Source: 40-80 sp964503665
GTDB lineage: Bacteria > Bacteroidota > Bacteroidia > Flavobacteriales_D > Crocinitomicaceae
Direction: 5' to 3'
DNA: 64,000 nt
Assembly (NCBI GenBank): GCA_964503665.1
Contig: CAZDAR010000006.1
Span: 1-64,000 of the forward strand
The first letter of the stretch is position 1. The number at the start of each line of letters is the position of its first letter. The notes beneath the pieces are model-generated. The model ran no database searches. It had not been told where the DNA came from and saw nothing but the letters and a program-made list of their open reading frames with translations. Positions 26,451 through 35,388 of the stretch are shown one piece after another. Position numbers and translations under genes: made by a program.

Positions 26451-28166
26451 CTACTTATGCAATTGAAACAAAAATTCCAACCCGCCACTTTTTCTATTTT
26501 TAACGGTAATTTTTCCTTTGTGAAAAGCTACTGCATTTCGAACGATTGACAATCCTAATCCCGAACCACCACTTTCTCTAGTACGGCCTTCATTGACACG
26601 GTAAAAACGTTCAAATAAGCGATTCAAATGATGTTCGTCAGGTATACCTAAACCTGTATCATAAAAGGAGAAATAATAAAAATCAGCATCTTCATTATAT
26701 AGACTAACATGAATTACGATGTTTTCTCCAGCATAACGCAAGGCATTTTCTGTCAAATTTCTAAACAACGAGTAAAGAAGATTGGTGTTTCCTTGAATAA
26801 TCAAATCGGATGGGATTTTAGACTCAAACGTGCAATGTTTCAGTTTCAAACTTTCTGAAACATCGTCTTTCAATTTCAGTAATAACTGTGAAAGATTGAC
26901 CTCATCTAATACAAACGAATTCGGAGCTTCTTCAATTTTAGCAATCAAACTCATATCGGTAATAATTTCGGATAACACTAACGATTGATTGAAAGCTTGT
27001 TGTGTGAAATGAATCTTTTGTTCTTCAGTAAGCGATGTTTGCTCCAAAATCGTCTCCAAATAACCTCTGATACTTGTAATAGGCGTACGAAGTTCGTGGG
27101 CAATATTTCCAGTCATTTCTTGTTTCAAAAGCTTTGTTTTTTCCTGCTTCGTAATATCACTTAAAATAACTTCAAAACTATTGTCGTTGAAACGATTTGC
27201 CCGGATGGAGAATGTTTTTCCGTGTTTACTAACCTGTGTTTCAAAATAATTACTGCTTTTTTCATTGATAAAATTTTGAATAGGCATGAATAATTTATCT
27301 GTTACAATAACAGCAGCATCACTCGTTGGTTCATCCGTCAGGCTATTCAGGTATTGGATAAAAAGACCGTTATAAAACTCTACTTTATTATCCGAAGATA
27401 GAAAGCAAATACCTTCTTCTGAAATCTGAATGTGTTGTAGCAATTTTTGTTTTTCTAAATGAATGCTTTTCTTGCTTTCTTTTAAATAATAATAGTTATC
27501 GGTAATTTTCGCTCCTATTTCACCCAATTCATCATTTGGAAAATGCAGCTTTTGGAGTTCATAATTATCCGGCTGTAAAACGAAATCGCGGAGTTGCTTA
27601 ATCGATTTTCCAAAACGGAAAGTCACAAGGTGAATAATCAATAAAAAAGCGACAAAAAAAGCAATCATAAAATACAAGAACGCATTATCCGCTTTTAGAA
27701 AATGTTGCAATTGAATATTGTAGGGTAAAGCTACACGAATAAAGTGGTCATCAAATCGTTTGGCGTAATACAAGTATTCCTGATGATTGGTTTCAGAAGC
27801 TCGAATCTCGGATCCTTTTTTGTCGGTTAATGCTTTCTGAATTTCTAGTCTATCCAAGTGATTTTCCATCGAGGAAAAACTATCTACAATATTGTCGAAA
27901 CGAACTTTTCCTTGATGATCAACGAGTGTTAAACGAATATTATTTGGCAAAATTTGTTGTAATTCTGCGATTTGATTGGTAAATACTTTATTACTGTTGG
28001 TCAGTTTATCATTGATAACATCGGTATAGACATCCAATCTTTCTTCCAGTGCTTGCGTTTTAAAGGTCTTTTCACGCGCTCGTTCAACGATAACAATACC
28101 AATCGTGAAGACCGTAAAAACGATACTGAAATAAAGAAATAGCCGTTGGCGATAATTTAATTTCAT
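26451..28166 (-). CDS. phoR: Phosphate-sensing histidine kinase, PhoR-like
   Basis: 571 residues. TM1 (about 10-27) and TM2 (about 163-182) bracket a periplasmic domain of about 130 residues. A HAMP-like linker and a PAS-like domain (about 244-340) precede the kinase core: phosphoacceptor H357 in NIAHELRTP, N-box NLTENALRYA, G1 DTGLGIP and G2 GGSGLGLSIV. The gene overlaps the response regulator by 4 bp (ATGA), so the two are translated together. Its position at the end of the pst-phoU operon supports PhoR. The periplasmic domain is larger than in E. coli PhoR, which has almost none, so the sensing mode may differ. Confidence 0.9.
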   Translation of the reverse strand: MKLNYRQRLFLYFSIVFTVFTIGIVIVERAREKTFKTQALEERLDVYTDVINDKLTNSNKVFTNQIAELQQILPNNIRLTLVDHQGKVRFDNIVDSFSSMENHLDRLEIQKALTDKKGSEIRASETNHQEYLYYAKRFDDHFIRVALPYNIQLQHFLKADNAFLYFMIAFFVAFLLIIHLVTFRFGKSIKQLRDFVLQPDNYELQKLHFPNDELGEIGAKITDNYYYLKESKKSIHLEKQKLLQHIQISEEGICFLSSDNKVEFYNGLFIQYLNSLTDEPTSDAAVIVTDKLFMPIQNFINEKSSNYFETQVSKHGKTFSIRANRFNDNSFEVILSDITKQEKTKLLKQEMTGNIAHELRTPITSIRGYLETILEQTSLTEEQKIHFTQQAFNQSLVLSEIITDMSLIAKIEEAPNSFVLDEVNLSQLLLKLKDDVSESLKLKHCTFESKIPSDLIIQGNTNLLYSLFRNLTENALRYAGENIVIHVSLYNEDADFYYFSFYDTGLGIPDEHHLNRLFERFYRVNEGRTRESGGSGLGLSIVRNAVAFHKGKITVKNRKSGGLEFLFQLHK

Positions 28167-28855
28167 AAATCGTCAGCATTAAATCGATAGCCATAACCCG
28201 ACCGGTTTGCAATCACATAAGCGTAGTTACCCAATTTTTTTCGCAGTCGAGTAACATGGACATCCACTGTTCGTTCGGTGATAAAAGGCGTTTCTTTCCA
28301 TACTGTATCAATAATATTTTCTCGAGAAAAGACACTTTCAGGTTTTTGAGCAAGCATAGTAAGAATCTCAAATTCTGTTTTGGTCAGTGTGATACTTGCA
28401 CCATCTATTATCACTTCTTTTGAGTTCAAATCAATCACAAAATGATTGAACACCAGCTTATTTTCAGTGATAACTTCAGGAATAGTTGCATTTCTCCTTT
28501 TTATTACAGCTTTCACGCGAGCAATGACTTCTTTGATTGAAAACGGCTTTGAAATATAGTCGTCTCCTCCAACGGAAAAGCCCGTTAGCATGTCATTTTC
28601 AGTATCATTTGCTGTTAGAAAAATAATAGGTGTGGTGTTGTTTTCTTTTCGAATCGTTTCTGCCATTTTGAAACCCGACATGCCACCCATCATGACATCT
28701 AGCAGAATCAAGTGAAAATCAGAGTAGTTTTTTTTTAGTGCTTCTTCTGCAGAATAAACAGATTCCACCTCAAAACCTTCATTTCTGAGGTTAAACTCTA
28801 GAACTTCAGCAATATTTTTGTCGTCATCAACGATTAATATTTTTTGTGGACCCAT
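28163..28855 (-). CDS. phoB: Response regulator, PhoB-like
   Basis: 230 residues of the OmpR/PhoB class. The receiver domain has the acidic pair D10/D11, phosphoacceptor D53 (LLDVMMGG), a Thr in FLTAND and Lys in ISKPFS. The winged-helix domain (about 130-228) ends with TERTVDVHVTRLRKKLG and RSGYGYRF. Context (pst-phoU-phoR) makes it the phosphate regulator. It is the natural candidate to bind the 11-bp repeat arrays at 34470-34507 and 35314-35340. It has its own consensus -7 box 14 nt upstream, so it can be made independently of the pst transcript. Confidence 0.92.
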   Translation of the reverse strand: MGPQKILIVDDDKNIAEVLEFNLRNEGFEVESVYSAEEALKKNYSDFHLILLDVMMGGMSGFKMAETIRKENNTTPIIFLTANDTENDMLTGFSVGGDDYISKPFSIKEVIARVKAVIKRRNATIPEVITENKLVFNHFVIDLNSKEVIIDGASITLTKTEFEILTMLAQKPESVFSRENIIDTVWKETPFITERTVDVHVTRLRKKLGNYAYVIANRSGYGYRFNADDL

Positions 28856-28869
28856 TTCTGTTCTTTGTT

Positions 28870-28877
28870 CAAAGGTA
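28870..28877 (-). promoter_or_regulatory. Internal -7 promoter box of phoB-phoR (TACCTTTG)
   Basis: Exact TAnnTTTG match on the minus strand, 14 nt before phoB and inside the 69-bp gap after phoU. No GTAAY repeats accompany it, so it may give a constitutive basal level of PhoBR. Confidence 0.55.
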
Positions 28878-28924
28878 AATAATCTAGCAGATAAAATATG
28901 TAAAAAGATATTATTTCATTTTCA

Positions 28925-29593
28925 TCATTCTGTTTTCCCTTTATGCTTTAAAACTTTTGCTTCTAGATAAAAAACAATTTCTTCGACTATATTTTTGCAG
29001 TGATCGCCAATTCGTTCCATATTTCTTAGCAAAATAGTCATCATCAAAATACAATGTGCTTCTTTTGGATGAACTTTCACATTATCAGTCAACTTGCGAA
29101 TAGACTGATGATAAATCTCGTTCACTTCTTTGTCTTTTGATAAAATCTTTCCCGTATGTTGTGAACTTTCGTTGGTAAATGCCGCAAAACTATCGGTCAT
29201 CATACTCAAAAGTGCATCAAACATTCGCTCAATTTCGAGTTGTTCTGTCACTGTAGTGTTGAATATCCCACAATTTTCTTCTTTCACATGACGTGCTATT
29301 CCCTTCGCATAATCACCTATTCTTTCTAAGGTAACGCTGATTTTCATAATGGATAACACTAACCTTAAATCAATGGCAACTGGACTATATAACGCGATAT
29401 AATTTTCACAACTGTCATCTACTTTTAATTCAAAAGCATTCACTTTATTTTCCGTTTGAATCACTTCTGCTGCTAAATCCAAATCATTGTTTATAAATGA
29501 ATGTTTCACTTTCTCTAATTGCGAAATCACCATTTTCCACATTTGATTTATTTCCTCTTTGATGAATTGTATTTCTTGTTCATTTTGTTTCAT
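28925..29593 (-). CDS. phoU: Phosphate signalling accessory protein PhoU
   Basis: 222 residues forming the two three-helix PhoU repeats, with the metal-binding-type motifs ERIGDYAKGIARH in the first repeat and ERIGDHCKNIVEEI in the second. PhoU links the activity of the Pst transporter to PhoR and keeps the regulon off when phosphate is plentiful. It lies 23 bp after pstB, as in most pst operons. Confidence 0.95.
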   Translation of the reverse strand: MKQNEQEIQFIKEEINQMWKMVISQLEKVKHSFINNDLDLAAEVIQTENKVNAFELKVDDSCENYIALYSPVAIDLRLVLSIMKISVTLERIGDYAKGIARHVKEENCGIFNTTVTEQLEIERMFDALLSMMTDSFAAFTNESSQHTGKILSKDKEVNEIYHQSIRKLTDNVKVHPKEAHCILMMTILLRNMERIGDHCKNIVEEIVFYLEAKVLKHKGKTE

Positions 29594-29616
29594 AATAATT
29601 GTCTTTTTTACTTCAA

Positions 29617-30375
29617 TTAACTAAATCTACCTGTAATGTAGTTTTGCGTTTCTTCTTTTTCAGGGTTTAGAAACATTTTTTTTGTATCGCTAAATTCCAC
29701 TAATTCTCCCATCATGAAAAATGCTGTTTTGTCACTGACCCTCGCTGCTTGTTGCATATTGTGCGTCACAATAACGAGTGTGTAGTCTTGCTTTAATTTC
29801 ATGAATAAATCTTCCACCGTAGCGGTTGAAATTGGATCTAATGCCGAAGTAGGTTCGTCAAAAAGCAATACAGACGGTTTCATCGCAATTGCTCGGGCAA
29901 TACACAAGCGCTGTTGCTGACCACCTGAAAGAAACGTTCCTTTTTTTGACAAAGCATCTTTTACTTCATTCCACAAGGCTACATTTGTGAGTGATTCTTC
30001 TACTACCTGCTCTTTTTCTGATTTAGTTAGTTTGATACCATTCAATTGATAACCTGCAACAACATTTTCAGCGATACTCAAATTAGGGAAAGGATTCGGT
30101 CGTTGAAAAACCATCCCTACTTTTTGTCTGACCAAAATAGGATGTGTCTTCATTATATCTTCGCCATTCAAAAGAATTTCTCCTTCCGACCGTGCATCGG
30201 GTAACAATTCATGCATACGATTGATTCCACGTAAAAAAGTCGTCTTTCCACAACCAGAAGGTCCCATGATGGCAGTTACCGTATTTTTGTTAATTTCCAT
30301 GTTCACATTTTTCACCACTTGGTGCGTTCCAAAAAATGAACTGTAATTCACTGTTTTTATAATTGTATTTTCCAT
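29617..30375 (-). CDS. pstB: Phosphate ABC transporter ATP-binding protein
   Basis: 252 residues. Walker A GPSGCGKTT, signature LSGGQQQRL, Walker B LLFDEPTSALD, and the switch His in VTHNMQQAARV are intact, with the PstB-type QRPNPFP Q-loop and the GELVEFSDTKKMF C-terminus. It overlaps the 3' end of pstA by 19 bp. It powers import through the PstCA channel. Confidence 0.97.
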   Translation of the reverse strand: MENTIIKTVNYSSFFGTHQVVKNVNMEINKNTVTAIMGPSGCGKTTFLRGINRMHELLPDARSEGEILLNGEDIMKTHPILVRQKVGMVFQRPNPFPNLSIAENVVAGYQLNGIKLTKSEKEQVVEESLTNVALWNEVKDALSKKGTFLSGGQQQRLCIARAIAMKPSVLLFDEPTSALDPISTATVEDLFMKLKQDYTLVIVTHNMQQAARVSDKTAFFMMGELVEFSDTKKMFLNPEKEETQNYITGRFS

Positions 30376-31202
30376 TTTCGAGTAAGTAATTTTGTCAATA
30401 AATTAAACGATAAGACCATTGCTAATAAAACGATAGAAGCTCCCCATGCTAAATCCTGCCATTCTGTATATGAGCTTGTTGCATAATTAAAAATCAATAA
30501 AGGCAAGGTTTGCATTGGTTTTCCAAGATTGGTCTCAATGAATGGGTTTCCAAATGCAGTGAAAAGTAAAGGTGCTGTTTCTCCCGCAACTCTAGCTACA
30601 GCCAACATGACACCTGAAAGAATACCACTAAATCCACATGGGATAATGATACGTAAAATTACACGATGTGATGGCATTCCCAATGCATAACCAGCTTCTT
30701 TTAGGCTATTGGGTAATAGTTTCAACGTTTCTTCCGTGGAACGAATGATAATGGGTAACATCATGATGGCTAAAGCAATACTTCCAGAAATAGCGGAGAA
30801 ACCTCCTAAAGGTCGAACCAGCCAGAAATAGGCGATAATACCAATTACGATAGAAGGAATTCCTTGTAAAACATCGACACACATGCCGACCCAATAACTT
30901 AACTTTCCCGTTTTATTTTCACTTAGATAAACGCCAGTCAGAATTCCGATTGGCACTGCAATGATGGTCGCAAAAAAGAGAATAATAATCGTACCCAACA
31001 ACGCATTGGCAATTCCTCCACCTATTTCTCCAACTGGTTTTGGAATGTTGACAAGAAAATCCCAATTGATAGCACCAATTCCAACCTTTACGATATAAAT
31101 TAAGATAAATATCAGTGGAAGTACGGTAAGAAAAGCCAACAAATAGACGAGTAGTTGCATGCCTTTTGTTTTTGCCATTCGATATTGAAGTTTGTTGTTC
31201 AT
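30357..31202 (-). CDS. pstA: Phosphate ABC transporter permease PstA
   Basis: 281 residues with six predicted membrane helices. The EAA-loop sequence LKEAGYALGMPSHRVILRIIIPCGFSGI marks the contact with PstB. It starts one base inside the pstC stop codon (TAATG), so translation is coupled. It pairs with PstC in the inner membrane. Confidence 0.96.
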   Translation of the reverse strand: MNNKLQYRMAKTKGMQLLVYLLAFLTVLPLIFILIYIVKVGIGAINWDFLVNIPKPVGEIGGGIANALLGTIIILFFATIIAVPIGILTGVYLSENKTGKLSYWVGMCVDVLQGIPSIVIGIIAYFWLVRPLGGFSAISGSIALAIMMLPIIIRSTEETLKLLPNSLKEAGYALGMPSHRVILRIIIPCGFSGILSGVMLAVARVAGETAPLLFTAFGNPFIETNLGKPMQTLPLLIFNYATSSYTEWQDLAWGASIVLLAMVLSFNLLTKLLTRKWKIQL

Positions 31203-32107
31203 TATGTTTTTGTTGTTTTTTTAATTATTTTTTTACCAATAAAATTGATAACAAAAGTGACCAAGAAAAGGAAGAGTCCCATTTCAATTAAGGCCGATAA
31301 ATAAAGTGGATGATCCGCTTCTGTAAATTCGTTTGCAATTACACTTGCCATAGTGTTTCCTGGAGAAAAAATACTGTCAGGAAGAAGGTTGGCATTACCA
31401 ATTACCATCGTTACCGCCATTGTTTCACCTACAGCACGACCTAAGGATAAAAGGATTCCAGCAAATAATCCCGATTTAGAATAGGGCAGAATGACATTTC
31501 TCAATACTTCCCAACGCGTTGCTCCTAGCGCGTAACCACCTTCTTTTAAATCGGATGGCACCATTTTGATAATCGATGTTCCCAAGCTAGCGGCATACGG
31601 AATTATCATAATTGCCAAAACCAAAGCAGCGGAAAAGATACCTACACCATTTGGCATAATACCCATTTTTAGTTGAAACGTTCGAATAATTGGCACTAAA
31701 ACGAAGAATCCCCAAAATCCAAAAATAACAGAAGGTACGGCAGCAATGAGTTCAATCGTACCTCTGAGAAAATTCGAAATCCATCCATTTGGGAAATACT
31801 CACCTAGAAAAATGGCAATGGCTACTGAAAATGGAATCGAAATCAATAAGGCAACTAAGGCCGTCAAGAGCGTTCCGACCAAAAAGGGATAAGCGCCAAA
31901 TACATTCTGAACAGGATCCCATGTTTTTCCCTTGAAGAAATCAAATCCTAATGATTGAATAGACGGAAAAGCACCCCAAAAAAGTGTGATAAAAATACCC
32001 AAAACTAACATCACCATTAAAATTCCGCTCAATCGGATGGATCTTCTGAATACTTTTTCTCCTCTAATCATTCGGAGTGTTTTTCCTATTTTTTGCTCAT
32101 TTACCAT
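31202..32107 (-). CDS. pstC: Phosphate ABC transporter permease PstC
   Basis: 301 residues with six predicted membrane helices. LKEGGYALGATRWEVLRNVILPYSKSGLFAG is the PstB-contacting loop and GRAVGETMAVTMVIGN the typical PstC motif that follows. It lies 18 bp downstream of pstS. Confidence 0.96.
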   Translation of the reverse strand: MVNEQKIGKTLRMIRGEKVFRRSIRLSGILMVMLVLGIFITLFWGAFPSIQSLGFDFFKGKTWDPVQNVFGAYPFLVGTLLTALVALLISIPFSVAIAIFLGEYFPNGWISNFLRGTIELIAAVPSVIFGFWGFFVLVPIIRTFQLKMGIMPNGVGIFSAALVLAIMIIPYAASLGTSIIKMVPSDLKEGGYALGATRWEVLRNVILPYSKSGLFAGILLSLGRAVGETMAVTMVIGNANLLPDSIFSPGNTMASVIANEFTEADHPLYLSALIEMGLFLFLVTFVINFIGKKIIKKTTKT

Positions 32108-32125
32108 ATTCCGTTAGCTTTATTT

Positions 32126-33208
32126 TTATAGAATAGCTTTACCTTTAAAAGTTGTTTTTTTCAAAATCTCAACAGCTCTTTGTACTGCAGCTTCTGAAAG
32201 TGGCGCATAATCTAGTGCAGCACTATATTGCTGTCCTTCATGAATCATCCAGTTAATTAATGTCACCAATTCTTTTGCCTTTGCTTCCGTGTTTTTGCCA
32301 TAGCTTTGCTCTTGATAAATAATCACCCAAGAAAAACTTGAAATAGGATAACCATCAGCTGCATCGGTATCGGTTAAGGAAATCTTCGCATCTTCTGGAA
32401 TGACAATATTGGCCGCAGCCGTCACGCTTTCAATACTTGGTTTTATATAATTTCCAGATTTATTTTGTACGGTAGCATACGGTCTATTATTTTGAATCGC
32501 ATAAGCAAGCTCAATATAACCAATAGCTCCCGGCGTTTGTTTCTCAATTCCTGCCACACCTTCGTTGCCTTTGCCTCCTAATCCAACAGGCCAGTTCACC
32601 GCAGTTCCTGCTCCTACTTTATCTCTCCATTCGGTATTTACCTTCGAAAGATAGGTGGTGAAAATACTCGTCGTCCCACTTCCATCCGAACGATGAACAA
32701 CTACTATTTTTTGGTTTGGTAAATTCACCCCTGGATTAATTGCTGCAAGTTTCGCATCATTCCAATTGGTAATTTTTCCTAAGAAAATCTCCGCAATCAC
32801 CTCAGGAGTCATTTTAAGCGTTTTTTTAACAGTCGGTAAGTTATAACTCAAAACTACCGAACCGGCAGTGATGGGAATATGTAATACATTTCCTTTTGCT
32901 TCTTTTTCTTGTGCTTCATTCATCGGGGCATCGGTTGCGCCAAAATCAACTGTTTTATGTGTTAGTTGTGAAATTCCCGCTCCCGAACCAACGGATTGAT
33001 AATTGATTTGCAAACCGGTATTTTTATGGTATTCATAAAACATTTTTGAGAAAAGCGGATTGTCAAAGGAACTTCCTGCACCGATAAGTGTTTTTATTTT
33101 TTGATTTGTGGAATCCGTATTTCCGTTTTGACTGCATGAAGTCATGCCAATTGTTACTAGCAATCCAAGTGCAATCATAACTGCTTGTTTTAAATTTTTT
33201 CTTCTCAT
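32126..33208 (-). CDS. pstS: Phosphate-binding lipoprotein PstS
   Basis: 360 residues with a lipobox ending at C25 (GMTSCSQNG), so anchored in the periplasm as usual outside the Proteobacteria-type soluble PstS. Phosphate-site motifs are present: GAGSSFDNPLF, SVGSGAGISQL, DFGATDAPM and HRSDGSGTTSIFTTYL. It lies 52 bp after the porin gene with no promoter visible between, so it is probably transcribed from the porin promoter. Confidence 0.95.
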   Translation of the reverse strand: MRRKNLKQAVMIALGLLVTIGMTSCSQNGNTDSTNQKIKTLIGAGSSFDNPLFSKMFYEYHKNTGLQINYQSVGSGAGISQLTHKTVDFGATDAPMNEAQEKEAKGNVLHIPITAGSVVLSYNLPTVKKTLKMTPEVIAEIFLGKITNWNDAKLAAINPGVNLPNQKIVVVHRSDGSGTTSIFTTYLSKVNTEWRDKVGAGTAVNWPVGLGGKGNEGVAGIEKQTPGAIGYIELAYAIQNNRPYATVQNKSGNYIKPSIESVTAAANIVIPEDAKISLTDTDAADGYPISSFSWVIIYQEQSYGKNTEAKAKELVTLINWMIHEGQQYSAALDYAPLSEAAVQRAVEILKKTTFKGKAIL

Positions 33209-33260
33209 TTTTTTTATTTTAATTGTTTTAAATCGAGTTAAATTCTTTTTTTATCATTTA

Positions 33261-34424
33261 TTATTTTCCAAATACATAATAGAAAGTGAGGCGATAAACT
33301 ATGTCATAATCTTTCCCTGCTCTACCAGTAATTCCATTATCTTGATTTTGATACCCATTGAACCAAACATTCGGCATAAAATGCACATTCTTTATAGGTG
33401 TAAAGTCTAAACCAGCTGTTAGGAAAAGCTCCTTTGTATTAGGATTGTAGTTTTTTGAAAGTCCTGTATAGTTAGAGTAACTTGATTTATCGTAATTTAA
33501 ATAGGGGTTAAACACATCAGCTCTAGCAAAGAAACTTAGTTTATCACTGATTATTTTTCCTCTGACAAATACGGATACACCAAAGGAATTACCACTTAAG
33601 GTATCTTTTATGCCATTTTGCTCTGCTACAATATCTTTCTGACCATGATTCAAAAAGACTTCTGCGCCAACAGTAAATGATTTAGTTGTATAACCTACAA
33701 AAATCTTCATCATCGTTCTGGAATGATGGAAATTCTGACGCCAATCTACTTTTTCATAATCTGCGTACACATCCACCAAAAGTTTCTTATCTAGAAAATA
33801 GCCATACACATTTCCATAAAACTTTTTGAATCGATTGTTTTCTGCCAAAGCTCCTCGACCGTTTCCAACCATTGCGTTATAACCAAAACGTTCTTTTTTA
33901 TCAAACTTTCCTTGTAATGTCACGCCAAAATCATACGACTGTGTTCTTCTGATATCTATGATGGTTCTCTCAATTGAGCGATACGACCAAAATTTTTCTG
34001 ATGTCTTTGAAAATCCCGGCGTACCAGATTGTCCCACAACTAAATCTGTTCCTTTCCAAATATTTCTCCATCTGATGTTGGCATACTTTATAAAGAATGT
34101 CAGGTTTTTCTGTTGGTTCCAATCTTCAGCGGCAAGCAACACTTCTGTACTAAACTTCTTACTGATATTGAAATCGTAACCCAAATAAAGCCTCCGTAAA
34201 GCAAATGCATTATCACTTGTTTTTACATTTGTATATTGATTCGATCCACCTCTTCCTAAAGAATCGCTATGTCCTTTGTAGAAATAATCTCCAAAAGCAT
34301 AACCCCAAATTCTTCCCGTCATCGGAACGTGCTCATTGAATAATGAATCAGAGGCGGTTAGATATTGTGCATCGGCTGTAAAGCTTGAAATTGATATAAG
34401 TAATACGAATAAAATGTTTCTCAT
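33261..34424 (-). CDS. Outer-membrane porin of the phosphate operon
   Basis: 387 residues with a signal peptide (MRNILFVLLISISSFTADAQ) and a long beta-barrel pattern of alternating residues, ending in an aromatic strand (YRLTFYYVFGK). It resembles the phosphate-selective porin O/P group in overall character. As first gene of the pst-pho operon, with a Pho-box-like array in its promoter, it most likely lets phosphate or phosphorylated compounds cross the outer membrane. The specific selectivity is inference. Confidence 0.82.
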   Translation of the reverse strand: MRNILFVLLISISSFTADAQYLTASDSLFNEHVPMTGRIWGYAFGDYFYKGHSDSLGRGGSNQYTNVKTSDNAFALRRLYLGYDFNISKKFSTEVLLAAEDWNQQKNLTFFIKYANIRWRNIWKGTDLVVGQSGTPGFSKTSEKFWSYRSIERTIIDIRRTQSYDFGVTLQGKFDKKERFGYNAMVGNGRGALAENNRFKKFYGNVYGYFLDKKLLVDVYADYEKVDWRQNFHHSRTMMKIFVGYTTKSFTVGAEVFLNHGQKDIVAEQNGIKDTLSGNSFGVSVFVRGKIISDKLSFFARADVFNPYLNYDKSSYSNYTGLSKNYNPNTKELFLTAGLDFTPIKNVHFMPNVWFNGYQNQDNGITGRAGKDYDIVYRLTFYYVFGK

Positions 34425-34451
34425 CTATTTTGTTATTCTTTTAATTTGATA

Positions 34452-34459
34452 CAAAAATA
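34452..34459 (-). promoter_or_regulatory. -7 promoter box of the porin-pst-pho operon (TATTTTTG)
   Basis: Exact TAnnTTTG match on the minus strand, 27 nt before the porin start and 15 nt after the start of the last GTAAC half-site. Confidence 0.65.
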
Positions 34460-34469
34460 GGATGGAGAT

Positions 34470-34507
34470 GTTACAGGCGTATTGAGCTATTATTACGATT
34501 TTGTTAC
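34470..34507 (-). promoter_or_regulatory. Putative PhoB operator of the porin-pst operon
   Basis: Reading the minus strand, four half-sites start every 11 bp: GTAAC (34507-34503), GTAAT (34496-34492), TCAAT (34485-34481) and GTAAC (34474-34470). The last begins exactly 15 nt before the -7 box. An 11-bp direct-repeat register just upstream of the promoter is the known architecture of PhoB-family operators; the half-site sequence here is different from the E. coli CTGTCAT. Confidence 0.65.
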
Positions 34508-34617
34508 ATTTCTAAATTTGAAAAGCATAAATATCAATTAATCAACAATTTAAGTTTTAAGCAGGATATTCTATTATCTGCCTCCACCTTATTTAGTGTC
34601 TATTTTAAAATAATAAT

Positions 34618-34655
34618 GTCATTAAAACTTAATTTTATTGTAACCAACTTTCATG
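34618..34655 (+). promoter_or_regulatory. Possible weak PhoB operator upstream of marC
   Basis: GTCAT (34618), TTAAT (34629), GTAAC (34640) and TCATG (34651) lie in an 11-bp register, and the last starts 15 nt before a near-consensus -7 box TTCATTTG (34666-34673). Only GTAAC is a perfect half-site, so this is much weaker than the other two arrays. The -7 box would leave a very short leader before the ATG at 34684. Confidence 0.3.
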
Positions 34656-34683
34656 AAAAAGTGAGTTCATTTGCAAAAAAAAC

Positions 34684-35298
34684 ATGGAAATTTTAATTTT
34701 AAGCTTTGCTGCATTATTCTCAATTATTAACCCACTTGGAACTGTTCCCATCTTTGTAGGATTAACGCAAAACAATACTCAAAAAGAAAAGCGCGTCATT
34801 GCTTTTTACACAGCTATTTATGTATTAGTCATTCTCTTACTTTCGTTTTATTTAGGCAAATACATCTTGCTTTTTTTTGGTATTAGTTTAGATGCTTTAA
34901 AGATTGCTGGAGGCTTAATTATTGCTTCTTCAGGATTTGCTTTATTAACAGGGAAATTTACAGAGCACAAGGGAATGAAACAAAGAGAGAAAGATGATGC
35001 TTTTAATCGTTCTGAAATCTCGTTAACACCATTAGCAATTCCAATGTTAGCTGGTCCTGGAACAATCAGTTTGTTAATCTCCTATCAGCAAGAATACGTT
35101 CTATTTTATGACAAAATATTTATTATAATAGCTGTAGTATTAGTGAGCGCAACTATTTATTTCATACTCAAAAGTGCACATTTCATTGTCAAATTTATGG
35201 GAGCTTCAGGTATTAATGCCTTATCAAGAATCATTGGTTTTATTGTTATTGCTATTGGAGTTCAATATGTTTTAGGTGTTGTAATAAAACTGTTTTAA
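34684..35298 (+). CDS. MarC-family (UPF0056) inner-membrane protein
   Basis: 204 residues with six predicted membrane helices. INPLGTVPIFVGLT near the start and PLAIPMLAGPGTISLLI in the middle are the two paired re-entrant-like motifs of the MarC/YhgN family. The biochemical role of this family is not established; it was once wrongly tied to antibiotic resistance. It lies between two promoters of the phosphate island and may itself be Pho-controlled. Confidence 0.88.
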   Translation: MEILILSFAALFSIINPLGTVPIFVGLTQNNTQKEKRVIAFYTAIYVLVILLLSFYLGKYILLFFGISLDALKIAGGLIIASSGFALLTGKFTEHKGMKQREKDDAFNRSEISLTPLAIPMLAGPGTISLLISYQQEYVLFYDKIFIIIAVVLVSATIYFILKSAHFIVKFMGASGINALSRIIGFIVIAIGVQYVLGVVIKLF

Positions 35299-35313
35299 AT
35301 AATTAATGAAATT

Positions 35314-35340
35314 GTAATTCCTGCGTAACTGTTTCGTAAT
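35314..35340 (+). promoter_or_regulatory. Putative PhoB operator of the TonB-dependent receptor gene
   Basis: Three half-sites at an exact 11-bp spacing: GTAAT (35314-35318), GTAAC (35325-35329) and GTAAT (35336-35340). The last starts 15 nt before the -7 box at 35351, the same distance as in the porin promoter. Confidence 0.65.
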
Positions 35341-35350
35341 AAGATTGGGA

Positions 35351-35358
35351 GACTTTTG
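35351..35358 (+). promoter_or_regulatory. Near-consensus -7 box of the receptor gene (GACTTTTG)
   Basis: One mismatch from TAnnTTTG. It covers the TTG codon at 35356 that would start the longest reading frame, so translation must begin downstream. Confidence 0.5.
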
Positions 35359-35388
35359 TATCATAAAGAAAAAAAACAAAAATTCATT

